Position numbers and translations under genes: made by a program
In this document: positions 14,693 to 22,804 of the stretch, in pieces
How the letters are laid out: each line of letters starts with the position of its first letter
How positions within the stretch are numbered: position 1 is the first letter of the stretch
DNA from: Spirilliplanes yamanashiensis
GTDB taxonomy: Bacteria; Actinomycetota; Actinomycetes; Mycobacteriales; Micromonosporaceae
Reading direction: 5' to 3'
Assembly (NCBI RefSeq): GCF_016863475.1
Contig: NZ_BOOY01000046.1
Location: 1-36,381, forward strand
DNA: 36,381 nucleotides
Notes under the pieces: model-generated
What the model was told of the DNA's origin: nothing
The model's database searches: none
The model's input: the letters and a program-made list of their open reading frames with translations, nothing else

Positions 14693-15876
14693 GGCCGGGG
14701 CCGGTCCGTCCCGGCGAAGCCGACCCGCACCGACGTCGCCTTGGTGACCGCGCCGTCCGCCGCCGACCGCTCGAAGGCGATGACCCAGCCGAGGCCGGCG
14801 CCCGGCGGGGCGAAGCTCACGGTCCCGGTGAACGGCCGCATGACGTCTCCGCCCCCGGTGACCTGCCCGGCGCCCAGCTGACGCACGCCGGTGCCGGTCG
14901 CCTGCACCACCCGCACCGACACGGTGCCCTCGAAGGCGAGCGCCGCACCGGCCACCACGACCGGCGACGTGACGACGGCGAGGTCGGTGGGGCTCACGGC
15001 ACTGCGCGGCGTGTCGACCCGGATGGTGCCGGTCACCGTCTCCAGCACGGTGAACGACGTCCGGCCCTTCCCGAGCACCACCGTGGTGACCGGCCCGCCG
15101 GGCCGCGGCGACCGGTCGCCGGCCGCCCGGGGCCGGAAGTCGACGGTGGCGACGGCGTCGCTGCGCCACCGCGCCGCCCGGTACCCGGGATCCGTCATGC
15201 CGACCACCCGGACCAGGAAGTCGCGCGCCACCCGCTGCGCCTGGGCCAGGGTCGGCGTCGTCCCGGCCGGCGGTTCCATCTGCAGCCACTCGTAGAACAG
15301 CCGGACGTCACCGTTGAAGGAGTACACCGTCGCCCGGACCGTGCTGAACTGCCGCAGGGTGTGGTCCAGCTCCGCCAGCAGGGCGGCGCTGCCCGCGCTG
15401 GCGCTCGCGTTGGGGATGATGCGCCGGAAGTCGCGGAAGTCGGCCCGGGCGACCCCGCCGCTCACCCGCACACTGCGCAGCATGCCCGCCGTGGCGGCGG
15501 AGAAGTGCGACCAGTGGCCCCGCTGTCGTTCGGCCGCGGTCGGGCCGGAGAGCAACTCCCGCAGGGCGGCCGTGGCGATCCGGGCCGTCCGCGGAACGGT
15601 CCGCCGGACCGGCACCACGACGGCCGGATCGGCATCCTGCCCGCGGTGGAAGAAGATCGTGACGGTCATCGTCGCCGGCCCCGGCGACGGCGGCACGCTC
15701 GGCATCACGGTGGGCGGCACGGCCGGTTCCACGGTGGGCGGCCCGGCCGGCGGGGCCGTCGGGGCGCCGCCACCACGGTCGCGCACCACGAACCAGATGC
15801 CGCTCACGACGAGCGCGATGGCCACGAACACGCCGGCCACGGCGACGAACCGCCGGCGCGTCGACACTCGATTCAT
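14689..15876 (-). CDS. membrane-anchored GerMN / Gmad2 domain protein
   Basis: The 395-residue protein begins with a basic patch and a single membrane helix (about 11-29), so the bulk faces outward. A proline/threonine-rich spacer (38-68) follows. Next is a GerMN domain (about 70-185) with VTIFFHRGQD, RTARIATAALRELLSGPTAAE and VARADFRDF. The C-terminal part (about 290-390), with VRQLGAGQVTGGGDVMRPFTGTVSF, looks like the Gmad2 immunoglobulin-like domain that often accompanies GerMN. Bacillus GerM is a sporulation and germination lipoprotein, and actinobacterial LpqB also carries a GerMN domain. AGGAGG precedes the ATG at 15876, 21 codons inside the longest frame. It overlaps GH36 by GTGA and is therefore translationally coupled to it, an unexpected pairing. 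DosR-like boxes lie upstream at 16008 and 16030. Confidence 0.82.
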   Translation of the reverse strand: MNRVSTRRRFVAVAGVFVAIALVVSGIWFVVRDRGGGAPTAPPAGPPTVEPAVPPTVMPSVPPSPGPATMTVTIFFHRGQDADPAVVVPVRRTVPRTARIATAALRELLSGPTAAERQRGHWSHFSAATAGMLRSVRVSGGVARADFRDFRRIIPNASASAGSAALLAELDHTLRQFSTVRATVYSFNGDVRLFYEWLQMEPPAGTTPTLAQAQRVARDFLVRVVGMTDPGYRAARWRSDAVATVDFRPRAAGDRSPRPGGPVTTVVLGKGRTSFTVLETVTGTIRVDTPRSAVSPTDLAVVTSPVVVAGAALAFEGTVSVRVVQATGTGVRQLGAGQVTGGGDVMRPFTGTVSFAPPGAGLGWVIAFERSAADGAVTKATSVRVGFAGTDRPRP

Positions 15877-15908
15877 CGTTGCCTCCTCCGGTGTTGGAGA
15901 GGCGGGGT

Positions 15909-15929
15909 CCGGTGCATGCCGTGCACCGG
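15909..15929 (-). terminator. hairpin downstream of the S33 peptidase gene
   Basis: CCGGTGCA TGCCG TGCACCGG is a perfect 8-bp stem with a 5-base loop. It lies 134 bases after the S33 gene stop and inside the predicted leader of the GerMN gene. It could be a distant terminator or a leader structure. Confidence 0.4.
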
Positions 15930-15970
15930 CGCGGTGCACTCACCTCAGGAGCCGGGTGCGACGCCTCCCT

Positions 15971-16043
15971 GCCGCCGACGCTACGGCGGCCGGGGCTTCC
16001 GCCGGCAGCGTCCGAAGACCCGTACCGCCGGGCCGAACGCCAC
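15971..16043 (-). promoter_or_regulatory. tandem DosR-like boxes and predicted promoter of the GerMN-GH36 operon
   Basis: One-mismatch boxes lie at 16008-16021 (GCGTCCGAAGACCC) and, 22 bp upstream, at 16030-16043 (GGGCCGAACGCCAC). The minus-strand hexamer TAGCGT (15983-15978) predicts transcription from 15971, putting the boxes at -43.5 and -65.5. The same TAGCGTCGG block occurs at the promoters of the 23745 operon and of the ATPase gene at 32863. Confidence 0.55.
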
Positions 16044-16062
16044 GACTGCGGCCCGGCGCCGG

Positions 16063-17625
16063 TCAACCGGCGGGCGGCGGCGCGAACGGGATCACGTCCG
16101 GCCCGCACACGGTCCCGGCCGGCGGCGGGCGGGTGGTCAGCAGGTACCGGCTGGTGTGCCGGTCGACGCAGGCGGACCGGGCCATCCGGGACGTGTGCCC
16201 CCAGCCGTGGTTGGTGAGCAACCGCGCGTTGGGCAGCAGCCGGGACACGATCACCGCGTTCTGATAGCGGGTCTGCCCGTCGAAGCGGGTGCCGACGACC
16301 AGGACCGGGTGGGCGGTCGCCGCGGACCAGGGGCCGGTGTAACGGTCGCGGTCGCGTCCCGGCCACTGCGCGCAGATGCTGGAGTACCAGGTGACCGGCC
16401 GGCCGACGTAGGGGTGGCGACGGTCGGCGGCGCGGGCCGTCCGCGCCCAGGCTCCGGCGTGGCGGGGGTTGTCGGTGTCCGTGCACAGCACGGCGGGGCC
16501 GCCCTCGACCACGTTCGGGTAGCCGGCCCCGCCGGCCGGCCCGGCGCGCAGGGCGTCCAGCGCCCGCCGGGCGGCCGCCGGCCCCGCCGGTGCGGAGGCG
16601 GAGTCGAGCGCGTCGAGGAGCTGGGCGAGCAGCGGCCAGAACTCGGGGAACGACATGGCGGCCGCGGTGTTGTACACGAGCTCGTTGTAGGTGTACGCCG
16701 ACCCGTCGGGCAGCCGGACCGGGGCGGCCCGCAGCCGGGCGGCGAGCCGGGCGAACCGCCGCCGGGGATCGCCCGCGGAGAACGCGCACGTGGCCCCGCC
16801 CAGGTCGCACAACCGGAAGAACTCCTGCAGCGTCTCGTGGACGCCCTGGTCCTGGCGCTGGCGCAGCTGGAACGGCACCGTCCGGCCCTCGCCGGCGCGG
16901 CCCGTCGCATAGCCGACCGGGTCGATGATCCCGTCGATCACGATCGCCCGTACCCGGCCCGGGAACAGGTTGGCGTAGGTCTGGCCGAGGTACGAGCCGT
17001 AGGAGTAGCCGGCGAAGGTCAGCTGCCGGTCCCCGACGGCGCGCCGGAGCAGCTCCAGGTCGCGGGCCACGTTCGCGGTGGCCATGTGGTGCATGATCGG
17101 CCCGCCGCGTTTCGCGCACGCGTCGGCCAGCGCGCGGTCGTGGCGCACCCAGGCCCGTTCCTCTGCCCGGGTCACCGGCGTGGGGATCGGCGCGCGGCTC
17201 GCGAGCGCCTGGTCGAGGGTGTCGAAGCAGCGCAGCGGCGAGCTGGCGAGAACGCCGCGCGGATCGAAGCTCACGAGGTCGAACCGGGCGCGCACCTCGG
17301 CCGAGTACAGGGCCGGTCCGGCGGCCCGCAGGAACTCGACGCCGGACTCGCCCGGCCCGCCGGGATTGATGAACAGCGAGCCGATGCGCCGGGCCGGGTC
17401 GGTCGCGGGCAGCCGGACGACGGCGAGCCGGATCGTGGGCCCGGCCGGGCGGTCGTGGTCGAGCGGCACCCGCGCGGTCGCGCACTCGAAGCCGTCCTGG
17501 CAGTCCACCCAGGCCAGCGCGGGTGCGGCGGGCGGCGCCGTGCCGCGCGCCGGGGCGGGCGGCGCCGCTGCCGTCGCCGCCGCCACGGCGGTCGCCGTGA
17601 CGATCGTGGCGAGTCTCCGGATCAT
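16063..17625 (-). CDS. secreted S33-family (tripeptidyl aminopeptidase-like) alpha/beta hydrolase
   Basis: A 520-residue exported hydrolase. Residues 1-28 are a Sec-type signal (MIRRLATIV, an Ala-rich core, and a likely cleavage near APAPARG). The mature part has the alpha/beta hydrolase oxyanion stretch FINPGGPGESG (86-96), the nucleophile elbow GYSYGSYLG (Ser208), the acid in VGTRFDGQT and the catalytic His in NHGWGHTS. The C-terminal region is TAP-like with paired cysteines. Streptomyces homologues are secreted tripeptidyl aminopeptidases; some relatives hydrolyse esters or lactones, so the exact substrate is open. The ATG at 17625 begins the signal peptide; the longer open frame is chance. 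A box at 17706 and a CATCGT -10 give a 45-base leader. Confidence 0.88.
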   Translation of the reverse strand: MIRRLATIVTATAVAAATAAAPPAPARGTAPPAAPALAWVDCQDGFECATARVPLDHDRPAGPTIRLAVVRLPATDPARRIGSLFINPGGPGESGVEFLRAAGPALYSAEVRARFDLVSFDPRGVLASSPLRCFDTLDQALASRAPIPTPVTRAEERAWVRHDRALADACAKRGGPIMHHMATANVARDLELLRRAVGDRQLTFAGYSYGSYLGQTYANLFPGRVRAIVIDGIIDPVGYATGRAGEGRTVPFQLRQRQDQGVHETLQEFFRLCDLGGATCAFSAGDPRRRFARLAARLRAAPVRLPDGSAYTYNELVYNTAAAMSFPEFWPLLAQLLDALDSASAPAGPAAARRALDALRAGPAGGAGYPNVVEGGPAVLCTDTDNPRHAGAWARTARAADRRHPYVGRPVTWYSSICAQWPGRDRDRYTGPWSAATAHPVLVVGTRFDGQTRYQNAVIVSRLLPNARLLTNHGWGHTSRMARSACVDRHTSRYLLTTRPPPAGTVCGPDVIPFAPPPAG

Positions 17626-17669
17626 CGCTGGCCACCGTCCGTCCAGGGGGGACCGCACGGACGCGCGGT

Positions 17670-17719
17670 CGGGTCCACGATGGGCCGCATCGGTCGCGGT
17701 CGACAGGGCCGAAGGTCCC
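17670..17719. promoter_or_regulatory. DosR-like box between the divergent S33 and pspC genes
   Basis: The exact box GGGCCGAAGGTCCC is at 17706-17719. Leftward, the hexamer CATCGT (17682-17677) places a start at 17670 with the box at -42.5. Rightward, the region around 17743-17749 (GGACGTC) has no hexamer with A at -11 and T at -7, so control of pspC by this box is less certain. Confidence 0.55.
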
Positions 17720-17824
17720 GGACCCCGGCGGTCCGGGAGTCGGGACGTCTGTCGCGGCGGCGCGGTCGCCCGGCCCTGGGCGGCGGCCCGGCCGGCGCGA
17801 ATGCTGAGGGTGAGGAGGTGTGTC

Positions 17825-18262
17825 ATGACAACGCAGACACCAGTCGGTCCGATCGGACCGGCGCCGGAGGTTCGCATTCTGCGTCGCAGCCGCACGGATC
17901 GGGTGATCGGCGGTGTCTGCGGCGGCCTGGGCCGGTACCTCGGTGTCGACCCGGTGCTGCTGCGGATCGCCGCGGTGGCCCTCGCGCTGTCGGGCGGCGT
18001 CGGCGTGCTCGCGTACATCGTCGCGTGGATCGCGATTCCCGAAGCCGTCCCCGGTGACGAGCCGGTGGGGGCGCCGATGGCCCCGGCGGCCCGGTCCGGC
18101 TCGGCGTCGCTGGTCGTCGGGGCGGCGCTGCTGGTTCTCGGCACCGTCCTGTTCGTCCGGCAGGTCGTGCCGTGGTTCGAGATGGCCGTCGTCTGGCCGA
18201 TCCTGCTCCTTGTGGTCGGACTCCTGGTCATCGTCTCGACGTTGCGGAGGGGATCCCGATGA
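17825..18262 (+). CDS. PspC-domain envelope stress protein
   Basis: The 145-residue protein carries a PspC domain at about 24-75. It starts RSRTDRVIGGVCGGLGRYLGVDPVLLRI, split by a hinge before the first helix, and continues into VLAYIVAWIAIPE. Two further helices follow (about 96-115 and 120-140). In enterobacteria PspC senses membrane damage and partners PspB/PspA; actinobacterial PspC proteins stand alone or sit by sensor kinases or LiaF-like proteins. GAGGAGGTG at 17813-17821 supports the ATG at 17825. Its stop overlaps the next start by ATGA, so the two are translated together. Confidence 0.88.
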   Translation: MTTQTPVGPIGPAPEVRILRRSRTDRVIGGVCGGLGRYLGVDPVLLRIAAVALALSGGVGVLAYIVAWIAIPEAVPGDEPVGAPMAPAARSGSASLVVGAALLVLGTVLFVRQVVPWFEMAVVWPILLLVVGLLVIVSTLRRGSR

Positions 18263-18900
18263 CCGCCGTCACCGACCGGCCCGCCACGACCGCGGCGCCG
18301 GTGCCGAGCACCGCGACCCGCCCCCGCGAGGGTGTTCGCTGGAGCCGGCTGATCGCCGGCGTGCTGATCGTCGCGGTCGGCGCCGGCTGGTTCCTCGACC
18401 AGCTCGGCGTCTCGGTACCGTGGCGGCTCGCGCCCGCGGCCGGACTGGTGGTCGTCGGAGCGGCCCTGCTGGTGGCGCGCGAGGGGCGCGGCCTGCTGAT
18501 CGGCACCGGAGTCGTCCTCGCCGCCGCGGCCCTGCTCGCCCCGCTGCCCACCGGCCACTTCGCCGGCCCGGTCGGCACCCGGGCCGTCGTGCCGGCCGCC
18601 GCCGACTGGCCGGTCGAGGCCACGATCAGCGCCGGCGAGCTGACTGTCGATCTCACCCGCAACCCGTTGCCGGCGGGTGGCCGGGTCACGGTCCGGGTCG
18701 GGGTCGGCGACCTGCGCATCGTCGTGCCCGCCGCCGGCGTCCGGGTCGACGCCCGGACCGGGCTGGGCGACATCAGGGTCGACGGCCGCACCGCCGACCA
18801 GGGGTACGCCCCGGTGTGGACGGAAGGACCGGACGACGCCGACGCCGTCCGGTTGGACGCCGACGTCGCGGTCGGCTCCATCGATCTGCGCCACGGGTGA
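18259..18900 (+). CDS. LiaF-like membrane protein with a C-terminal beta-helical domain
   Basis: The 213-residue product has a hydrophilic N-terminus, three helices (about 27-45, 52-68, 76-93), and a soluble C-terminal domain made of short repeated beta strands: ISAGELTVDLTRN, GRVTVRVGVGDLRIVVP, VRVDARTGLGDIRVDG, VRLDADVAVGSIDLRHG. That pattern is typical of the LiaF/YvqF cell-envelope stress domain and of DUF4097-like adhesin folds. The ATGA overlap with the PspC gene and the shared theme point to a small envelope-monitoring module without its own sensor kinase in this window. A GC hairpin (18908-18924) follows the stop. Confidence 0.75.
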   Translation: MTAVTDRPATTAAPVPSTATRPREGVRWSRLIAGVLIVAVGAGWFLDQLGVSVPWRLAPAAGLVVVGAALLVAREGRGLLIGTGVVLAAAALLAPLPTGHFAGPVGTRAVVPAAADWPVEATISAGELTVDLTRNPLPAGGRVTVRVGVGDLRIVVPAAGVRVDARTGLGDIRVDGRTADQGYAPVWTEGPDDADAVRLDADVAVGSIDLRHG

Positions 18901-18907
18901 CCGGTCC

Positions 18908-18924
18908 CGGCGGCCGGGCCGCCG
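18908..18924 (+). terminator. hairpin after the PspC/LiaF-like operon
   Basis: CGGCGGC CGG GCCGCCG, a 7-bp stem starting 8 bases after the stop, lies in the 105-base gap between convergent genes. No DosR-like box is present in this gap. Confidence 0.5.
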
Positions 18925-19005
18925 TCCCGTCCCTCGATCCCCTCGCCGGCCGGTGGGCCGCCGGGGGGATCGCCGCGGCCGGGCCGGTCCGCCGGACGGG
19001 CCGCG

Positions 19006-20400
19006 TCACACCAGCACGCGCTCGGCATCCCGGGGGGTGACCGCGCACCAGCCCAGCTCCCGGTCGATGCGGGCGGCGAGGGCCGCCGACGCCGCGGGTT
19101 CGCCGTGCACCACGTAGCAGGTCCGCGGGGCGGCCGGGGCCCCCTTCAGCCAGGCGACGAGTCCGTCGGCGTCGGCGTGCGCGGACATGTCGCCGACCCC
19201 GACCACCTCGGCGCGGACGGGCACGTACCCGCCGTACATCTTCAGGGCCCGTGCGCCGTCGCGCAGGGACCGGCCGCGCGTGCCGGCGACCTGGTACCCC
19301 GGCAGCAGGATCAGGTTGCGCGGGTCCGGCGCCAGGGCGGCCAGGTGGTGCACCACCCGGCCGCCGGTGGCCATGCCGGAGGCGGACAGCAGGATGCAGG
19401 GCGCGGGCGGGTCGTTGAGCCGGGCCGACTCGTGGGCCGTGGACGCCAGCCGCAGGTCGCCGGGGTCGAAGGGGTCGGCCGGCAGAGCGCGGATCCCGGG
19501 GCGGATCTCGGGTGCCCCGTCGCGCACGGCCTGGCGGTACACCTGCATCGCCGCCAGCGCCATGGGGCTGTCGACGAAGACGGGGACCACGGGCAGCGCG
19601 CCGCCGGACATGAGGTCCCGCAGCGCCATCAGCAGGACCTCGGTGCGGTCGATCGCGAAGGCCGGGATGATCACGACGCCGCCGCGGGCGAGGGCCCGGC
19701 GGATGGGGGCGGCGAGCCGCTCCGGGTCGCGCGGCGGGTGCGCGCGATCGCCGTAGGTGGACTCGACGACCATGGCGTCGACGGCGGGCGCCGGGTCCGG
19801 GCCGGCGAGCAGCGGGTGGTCGTCGCGCCCCAGGTCACCGCTGAACCCGAGACTGCGGTCGCCGGCCCGGACCCGCACCGTCGCCGAGCCGAGGATGTGG
19901 CCGGCGGGCTGCAGGCGCACCGTCAGCCCGGGCGCCACGAGCCGGTCGCGGTGGAAGGGCACGGGCCGGAGCAGGGCGACGGCCCGGTCCGCGTCGGCGG
20001 TGTCGAACAGCGGCAGCGGCTCGCGGTGCCGGCTGTAGCCGTGCCCCGCCGCGTGCCGGGCGTCCTCCTCCTGCAGGTGGGCGGCGTCGCGCAGGACGAT
20101 CGGCGCGACCCTCGCCGTCCAGGGGGAGCAGAACACCGGCCCGGCGAAGCCCTGCCGGACCAGCCGGGGCAGCCAGCCGGTGTGGTCCAGGTGCGCATGG
20201 GTGAGCAGCACGGCGTCGATCCGGTCCGGCGGCACCGGGAACGGCGCCCAGTTGCGCCGGCGGAGCGCGCGGTCGCCCTGGAACATCCCGCAGTCGACGA
20301 GCAGCCGCGACGGGCCGGCCGTCACGAGGAACCGGCTGCCGGTCACCGTGCCGGCGGCGCCGAGGAACTGCAGCGACACCGGGCGGGACGTCGCGCTCAC
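19006..20400 (-). CDS. metallo-beta-lactamase fold, beta-CASP family RNase-like hydrolase
   Basis: The 464-residue protein has the metallo-beta-lactamase motif HAHLDH (68-73). Further zinc-site regions are PAGHILGSA, SGDLGRDDHP and VESTYGDR. The beta-CASP insert holds PAFAIDRTEVLL and SASGMATGGR, and the C-terminal RMMBL part has MSAHADADG. This is the CPSF-73/YSH1-like architecture of RNA endonucleases and exonucleases, so it probably processes or degrades RNA in the cytoplasm; DNA-active relatives exist. It starts at GTG 20400, overlapping the stop of the alpha/beta hydrolase gene as GTGA, and is the last gene of a four-gene operon driven from 23761. An RNA-processing enzyme fits a switch into a resting state, but that link is inference. 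Confidence 0.9.
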   Translation of the reverse strand: MSATSRPVSLQFLGAAGTVTGSRFLVTAGPSRLLVDCGMFQGDRALRRRNWAPFPVPPDRIDAVLLTHAHLDHTGWLPRLVRQGFAGPVFCSPWTARVAPIVLRDAAHLQEEDARHAAGHGYSRHREPLPLFDTADADRAVALLRPVPFHRDRLVAPGLTVRLQPAGHILGSATVRVRAGDRSLGFSGDLGRDDHPLLAGPDPAPAVDAMVVESTYGDRAHPPRDPERLAAPIRRALARGGVVIIPAFAIDRTEVLLMALRDLMSGGALPVVPVFVDSPMALAAMQVYRQAVRDGAPEIRPGIRALPADPFDPGDLRLASTAHESARLNDPPAPCILLSASGMATGGRVVHHLAALAPDPRNLILLPGYQVAGTRGRSLRDGARALKMYGGYVPVRAEVVGVGDMSAHADADGLVAWLKGAPAAPRTCYVVHGEPAASAALAARIDRELGWCAVTPRDAERVLV

Positions 20401-21173
20401 GGCTCGTCCAGGAAGCGCAGGATCTCCCGGGTGGTGCGCTCGCGGGTCAGCACGCCGGCGTGGCCCGCGCTGCGGTGGAGCAGCAGGCGTGCGCCGGGGA
20501 TCCGCGCCGCGGTCAGCCGGAACAGCTCCGGCGAGTAGAAGCGGTCCCGGGCGCCGGCGACGACGAGCGTGCGCGCCTCGACGCGGGCGAGGTCGTCCTC
20601 GATGTCGAAGGCGTCCTCCGCCTCGATCGTCGCGATCAGGTCGGACGGGTCCGGGTCCGCCGTCGACGGCCCGACGGCCCACATCAGGGCGCCCAGGAAC
20701 CGGCTTCCGGCCCTGCCGGCGGCGAGCGCGGCGCCGGCGCCGGCCCAGGCCCGGCGGACGTCGCCGGCCTCGAGGCGCCGGGCGAACGACCGCTGGACCG
20801 CCCGGCCGTGCGGCGACAGCCGGCAGGCGGAGCAGAGCAGCACCAGCCGGCGCACCAGCCGGGGACGGGTCACGGCGAGCTGCTGGGCGATCGAGCCGCC
20901 CGTGGACACACCGAGGACGTCCACCGGTCCGGCGAACCGCGCGGTCAGGGTGGCCGCGCAGTCGTCCGCCAGGGCCGCGATGGTCGTGCCCCGGGCGAGC
21001 CCCGTCCGGCGGTGGAGCACGTGCAGGGCATGATGCCGGGCCAGCGGCCGGAACGGGCGCAGGTCGCCGGTGAGCGCCGCGTCCCGGCGGGCGGAGCCGG
21101 CCGGTCCGAGGCCCGGCAGGATCACCAGCGGCGGGCCGCTGCCGGGTCGCGCGTCCGGGGTGCCGGGCGACAT
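20397..21173 (-). CDS. alpha/beta-fold hydrolase
   Basis: A 258-residue cytoplasmic hydrolase. It has the oxyanion-region motif PPLVILPGLGP (about 14-24), the nucleophile elbow GVSTGGS, the acid in VVAGARDRFYS and the catalytic His in SAGHAGVLT. The cap domain is helical. The family covers esterases, lipases, haloperoxidases and epoxide hydrolases; nothing here decides the substrate. GGAGGTGGGCGCC precedes the ATG at 21173. It lies 20 bases after the ABC permease stop and overlaps the beta-CASP gene, so it belongs to the 23745-19006 operon. A lipid or ester substrate would match the WS/DGAT nearby, but this is a guess. Confidence 0.85.
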   Translation of the reverse strand: MSPGTPDARPGSGPPLVILPGLGPAGSARRDAALTGDLRPFRPLARHHALHVLHRRTGLARGTTIAALADDCAATLTARFAGPVDVLGVSTGGSIAQQLAVTRPRLVRRLVLLCSACRLSPHGRAVQRSFARRLEAGDVRRAWAGAGAALAAGRAGSRFLGALMWAVGPSTADPDPSDLIATIEAEDAFDIEDDLARVEARTLVVAGARDRFYSPELFRLTAARIPGARLLLHRSAGHAGVLTRERTTREILRFLDEP

Positions 21174-21193
21174 GGCGCCCACCTCCTTCGGAT

Positions 21194-22804
21194 TCAGCGC
21201 CGGCCGGACCAGCGGAAGGTGCGCACGGCGACGAAGCCGGCACCGACCAGCCAGGCCAGCAGGACCGCCGGCGCCGTCCACCCCGCGGTGGGGCCGCCGG
21301 GATCGAGGGCCGCGGCCACGAGCGTCACCAGGTGCCGCAGGGGCAGGACGGAGCCGGCGGCACTCATCCACGCGGGCGTGGCGTCGATGGCGAAGACGTC
21401 GGAGAAGAACGCCACGGGCAGCGAGATCCCCAGGGCGACGGCGGTGACGGTCCTGCTGTCCGGCAGTGCCGACGCCAGCGCCAGGCCGCACGCCGCCAGG
21501 GTGGCGGTGCCGACCACCACCCAGCCCGCGGCCCACAGCAGGCCCGCCGCCGTCGGCCGCACGCCGAACCACGAGACGCCGGCCAGGACGACGAGGCCGC
21601 CGGTGAGCAGGGCGATCCACAGCACCGCGACGATCCGGCCCGCCACGTGGACGGCCGGCCGCAGCGGGGTGCCCCGCAGACGCTTGAGGACGCCTCGGTC
21701 ACGGGCCCGGGCGACCGCCTCGGGCATGTTCACGAACGCCGTCACCAGCGCTCCCCAGGCGATCATCCCGGCGGCGAGCCGGGTGGTGCCGCCGGGGCTC
21801 GCCGGCACGACCGCTGCCGTGAACGCGTAGAGGCCGACCGGCATCGCGACCGCGAAGAACACCCAGCCGACGTCACGCACCGCCGCGCGCGTCGCCCAGC
21901 CGGCCTGCCCCAGCAGCAGAGCGACGCCGCCCGGCCGCGCCGTCACGGTCACCGCCGGGCGGCGCCGCGCCGCCGGTCGCCGGGGCGGCGGCGGGTCCGC
22001 ACGGCCACCGCGGGCTGCGGGGTCCCAGCGGAACGCCCGGGCGGCCAGCACCCCGGCCCCGACCGCCCAGGCCGCCATGACGGCGAGCGCGCCCGGGTCC
22101 CAGCCGGAGCCCGCGCCGCCCGGGTCGAACTGGGCCTGCAACGCGTCGTTGAACGGCTTCAAAGGGAAGAACGCGGCGATCCGGTCGGCCCAGCCGGGCA
22201 TGTCGCCCCACGCCAGCACACCCGACACGAAGCCGATCACGACCGCGCTGCCGATCGACGCCGCCTGGGCGACCGCCGCCGAGCGGGCGGTCGTCGCCAC
22301 CGCCATGCCGGCCGCGGCGAAGCACACCAGCGCGACGACGACGGTCGCCAGGCTCGCCGGCACGGTGCGCCACACGATGCGCACGTCGTAGACCAGCACG
22401 CCCGCGGCGAGCATCGTCAGCACCGAGCCGAGAGCGAAGACGACCGCGGCGCCGACGCGGCCGGCCAGGTACACCGCCGCGGGCACGGGAGTGCCGCGGA
22501 CCCGCTTGAGGACCCCCCGTTCGCGGGCGTCCGCGAGCGAGACGGCGACGGTCGGGTAGGCGCCGTACAGCACCCCCATCACCGCCGCCGTCGGGGTGAC
22601 GTACTGCATCACGGGGACCCCGCCCGTGCCGTCGGCCGTCGCGTCCCCGACCAGGAAGCCCAGGACGACCAGCCAGGTGAGGGGGAACAGGAACGTGAAG
22701 ATGAACACGACGCGGGTGCGCCACAGGTCGCGCAGCGCGAACGCCGTCTGCGCGGCCAGCAGGTCCGCGACGCCCGGACGGCGCGCGGCCGGCAGGACGG
22801 TCAT
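21194..22804 (-). CDS. double-length ABC-2 permease (two fused, duplicated halves)
   Basis: A 536-residue membrane protein made of two ABC-2 permease units in tandem. Each half has an amphipathic start, about six helices, and the same internal motif: half one has ARERGVLKRVRGTPVPAAVYLAGRV, half two has RARDRGVLKRLRGTPLRPAVHVAGRI (given here in part). A basic, proline-rich linker at about 245-275 ([13 protein letters not shown]) joins them. ABC-2 exporters normally use two separate permease chains; here one gene supplies both halves. The ATG at 22804 shares a base with the stop of the ATPase gene. The partner ATPase is DrrA-like, so lipid or hydrophobic-compound export is plausible. Confidence 0.88.
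   Translation of the reverse strand: MTVLPAARRPGVADLLAAQTAFALRDLWRTRVVFIFTFLFPLTWLVVLGFLVGDATADGTGGVPVMQYVTPTAAVMGVLYGAYPTVAVSLADARERGVLKRVRGTPVPAAVYLAGRVGAAVVFALGSVLTMLAAGVLVYDVRIVWRTVPASLATVVVALVCFAAAGMAVATTARSAAVAQAASIGSAVVIGFVSGVLAWGDMPGWADRIAAFFPLKPFNDALQAQFDPGGAGSGWDPGALAVMAAWAVGAGVLAARAFRWDPAARGGRADPPPPRRPAARRRPAVTVTARPGGVALLLGQAGWATRAAVRDVGWVFFAVAMPVGLYAFTAAVVPASPGGTTRLAAGMIAWGALVTAFVNMPEAVARARDRGVLKRLRGTPLRPAVHVAGRIVAVLWIALLTGGLVVLAGVSWFGVRPTAAGLLWAAGWVVVGTATLAACGLALASALPDSRTVTAVALGISLPVAFFSDVFAIDATPAWMSAAGSVLPLRHLVTLVAAALDPGGPTAGWTAPAVLLAWLVGAGFVAVRTFRWSGRR

Noticed and set aside
17720-17741. Inverted GGACC/GGTCC repeat beside the 17706 box as a second operator
   Set aside because: It does not fit GGGNCNNNNGNCCC at any register with one mismatch and has no consistent distance to a -10 element.
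18901-19005. DosR-like box in the convergent gap
   Set aside because: GGGCC-containing stretches there fail at the second half-site; only a hairpin is supported, as expected where no promoter is needed.
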